Of a stretch of DNA of 6,774 nt, positions 6,171 through 6,774 are shown in pieces; positions within the stretch are counted from its first letter, which is position 1, and each line of letters begins with the position of its first letter. Source of the stretch: an uncultured Oscillospiraceae bacterium (GTDB lineage Bacteria; Bacillota; Clostridia; Oscillospirales; Ruminococcaceae); the NCBI GenBank assembly GCA_900555435.1, contig USLH01000124.1, positions 1-6,774 on the forward strand, written 5' to 3'. Under the pieces are notes generated by a model. The model searched no databases and was not told where the DNA came from. It saw only the letters and a program-made list of their open reading frames with translations. Made by a program: the position numbers and the translations under genes.

Positions 6171-6199
6171 TTGACTTTTTTCAGGGAATGGAGTAAACT
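6171..6199 (+). promoter_or_regulatory. rRNA operon promoter P1
   Basis: -35 TTGACT (6171-6176), 17-bp spacer, -10 TAAACT (6194-6199). A- and T-tracts at about 6131-6168 could serve as an UP element. It is the most upstream and weakest-looking of three tandem promoters facing the 16S gene. Confidence 0.7.
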
Positions 6200-6268
6200 A
6201 TAAAAGCTGTCAGCGAGACGGTTAAATCGAATCCATCGAAAAACTTTTGAAAAGAACGAAAAAAGTTC

Positions 6269-6297
6269 TTGACAAAGGGGGAGAGATGTGATAAGAT
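6269..6297 (+). promoter_or_regulatory. rRNA operon promoter P2
   Basis: -35 TTGACA (6269-6274), 17-bp spacer, -10 TAAGAT (6292-6297) with a TGA extension. A-tracts lie upstream, and an inverted repeat AAGAAC (6252-6257)/GTTCTT (6265-6270) overlaps the -35. It closely resembles P3. Confidence 0.85.
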
Positions 6298-6418
6298 AGA
6301 TAGGCTGCTTCAAAACAGCGGCGGTGAACCGGAAACGGAAAGCCGGAGGAACTTGTCAAAAGTGTACAGAAGATCATCGGACGGGACGAAAAAGTTTCAA
6401 AAAGATGATAAAAAGTAC

Positions 6419-6447
6419 TTGACAAAGACGAGAAGCTGTGATATAAT
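6419..6447 (+). promoter_or_regulatory. rRNA operon promoter P3
   Basis: -35 TTGACA (6419-6424), 17-bp spacer, perfect -10 TATAAT (6442-6447) with a TGA extension, and A-tracts upstream from about 6390. It is the best consensus match of the three and closest to the gene; initiation near 6454 would give a pre-16S leader of about 260 nt. Confidence 0.92.
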
Positions 6448-6493
6448 GAATTACGCTTCTTGGACAAGTTGAAACTTGACAAGGACCGCACAG

Positions 6494-6512
6494 GAGCTTG
6501 AAAATTAAACAA
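6494..6512 (+). promoter_or_regulatory. boxA-like antitermination element in rRNA leader
   Basis: GAGCTTGAAAATTAAACAA resembles the boxA of Firmicutes rRNA leaders (a CTTTGAAAACT-like core followed by AAACAA), where NusB/NusE bind to prevent premature termination. The position downstream of the last promoter and before 16S fits. Similarity judged by eye. Confidence 0.6.
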
Positions 6513-6714
6513 TACTGTAAGAAAAGAACCGACCTGAAGATTCCGAAGGTTTTGGAAGCGAGAGCGGAAGGAACCGGACGAGTTTCAAAGCGTGAAAACG
6601 CAGTCGAGAAATCGACGAAAGGTAATTCTTAGGAAACGAACGAAGAGCGAGTAAAATCGCTGGAGTTCGGTCTGAGAGGATATAGGCAGCCGGAAGGCTG
6701 CATATATAAAGGAT
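6513..6714 (+). other. Pre-16S leader with serial small hairpins
   Basis: Transcribed spacer between boxA and mature 16S. Short hairpins include GCGT-GAAA-ACGC (6590-6601), GTCGA-GAAA-TCGAC (6603-6616), GCGA/TCGC (6647-6650/6657-6660), and a stem at 6681-6706 made of GCAGCC-GGAA-GGCTGC plus four outer A-T pairs across one mismatch. Three of them have GNRA loops. The last lies about 9 nt before the 16S start and probably takes part in leader folding or 5' processing. The RNase III partner strand beyond 16S is outside the window. Confidence 0.65.
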
Positions 6715-6774
6715 TTAACAAAGAGTTTGATCCTGGCTCAGGACGAACGCTGGCGGCGCGCCTAACACATGCAA
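6715..6774 (+). rRNA. rrs: 16S ribosomal RNA, 5' end (truncated by window)
   Basis: The universal AGAGTTTGATCCTGGCTCAG starts at 6722, corresponding to about position 8 of E. coli 16S, so the mature 5' end is near 6715. It is followed by GACGAACGCTGGCGG and the CGCGCCTAACACATGCAA block. The GCGCGCC variant is typical of Oscillospiraceae/Ruminococcaceae. Only about 60 nt are present. Confidence 0.98.

Noticed and set aside
6476..6504. Fourth promoter: TTGACA at 6476-6481
   Set aside because: The hexamer 17 bp on (TGAAAA) is a poor -10 and overlaps the boxA-like element; an 18-bp spacer gives only GAAAAT.
6222..6512. Minus-strand frames in the rRNA promoter region (6107-6313, 6222-6512)
   Set aside because: They overlap three promoters and the leader, have Phe/Ser-rich translations and no ribosome site.

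Overview
The window looks like chromosome of a spore-forming Clostridia bacterium, most likely of the Oscillospiraceae/Ruminococcaceae group. This rests on a gerA-type spore germination operon, an EFR1-type flavodoxin/ferredoxin remnant of a kind common in gut Clostridia, and the first ~60 nt of a 16S rRNA gene whose GGCGGCGCGCCTAACACATG start is typical of that group. The + strand is G-rich even across the minus-strand genes pyrB and trxA, so the + strand is probably the leading strand and the rRNA operon runs with replication.

Layout from left to right: (1) the 3' part of gerAB (germinant receptor permease), overlapping gerAC (receptor lipoprotein) by 4 nt, both on +. (2) About 1 kb without a recognisable gene. 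The first ~660 bp is a large two-fold symmetric element: two diverged ~310-nt copies of one sequence in opposite orientation around a 19-bp perfect central dyad. Each copy has its own hairpins, and the stems differ between copies by compensating base-pair changes. (3) A membrane-anchored polysaccharide deacetylase on + with a TATAAT just upstream. (4) A decayed EFR1-family gene: the flavodoxin N-terminus is missing, the frame is shifted near 4070-4085, and one Fe-S cysteine is lost. (5) A strong 21-bp hairpin terminator serving both strands. (6) A leftward pyrB-trxA operon with a well-formed sigma-A promoter. Its PyrB carries a C-terminal four-cysteine module resembling the zinc domain of the regulatory subunit PyrI. 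(7) A divergent rRNA operon control region with three tandem promoters, all with 17-bp spacers, a boxA-like element, a hairpin-rich leader, and the start of 16S rRNA at about 6715.

GerAB and GerAC act together in the spore inner membrane as germinant receptor subunits; the GerAA partner is probably just left of the window. PyrB (pyrimidine synthesis) and thioredoxin are probably co-transcribed. The most unusual items are the symmetric covarying element at 2164-2826 and the PyrB-zinc module fusion.
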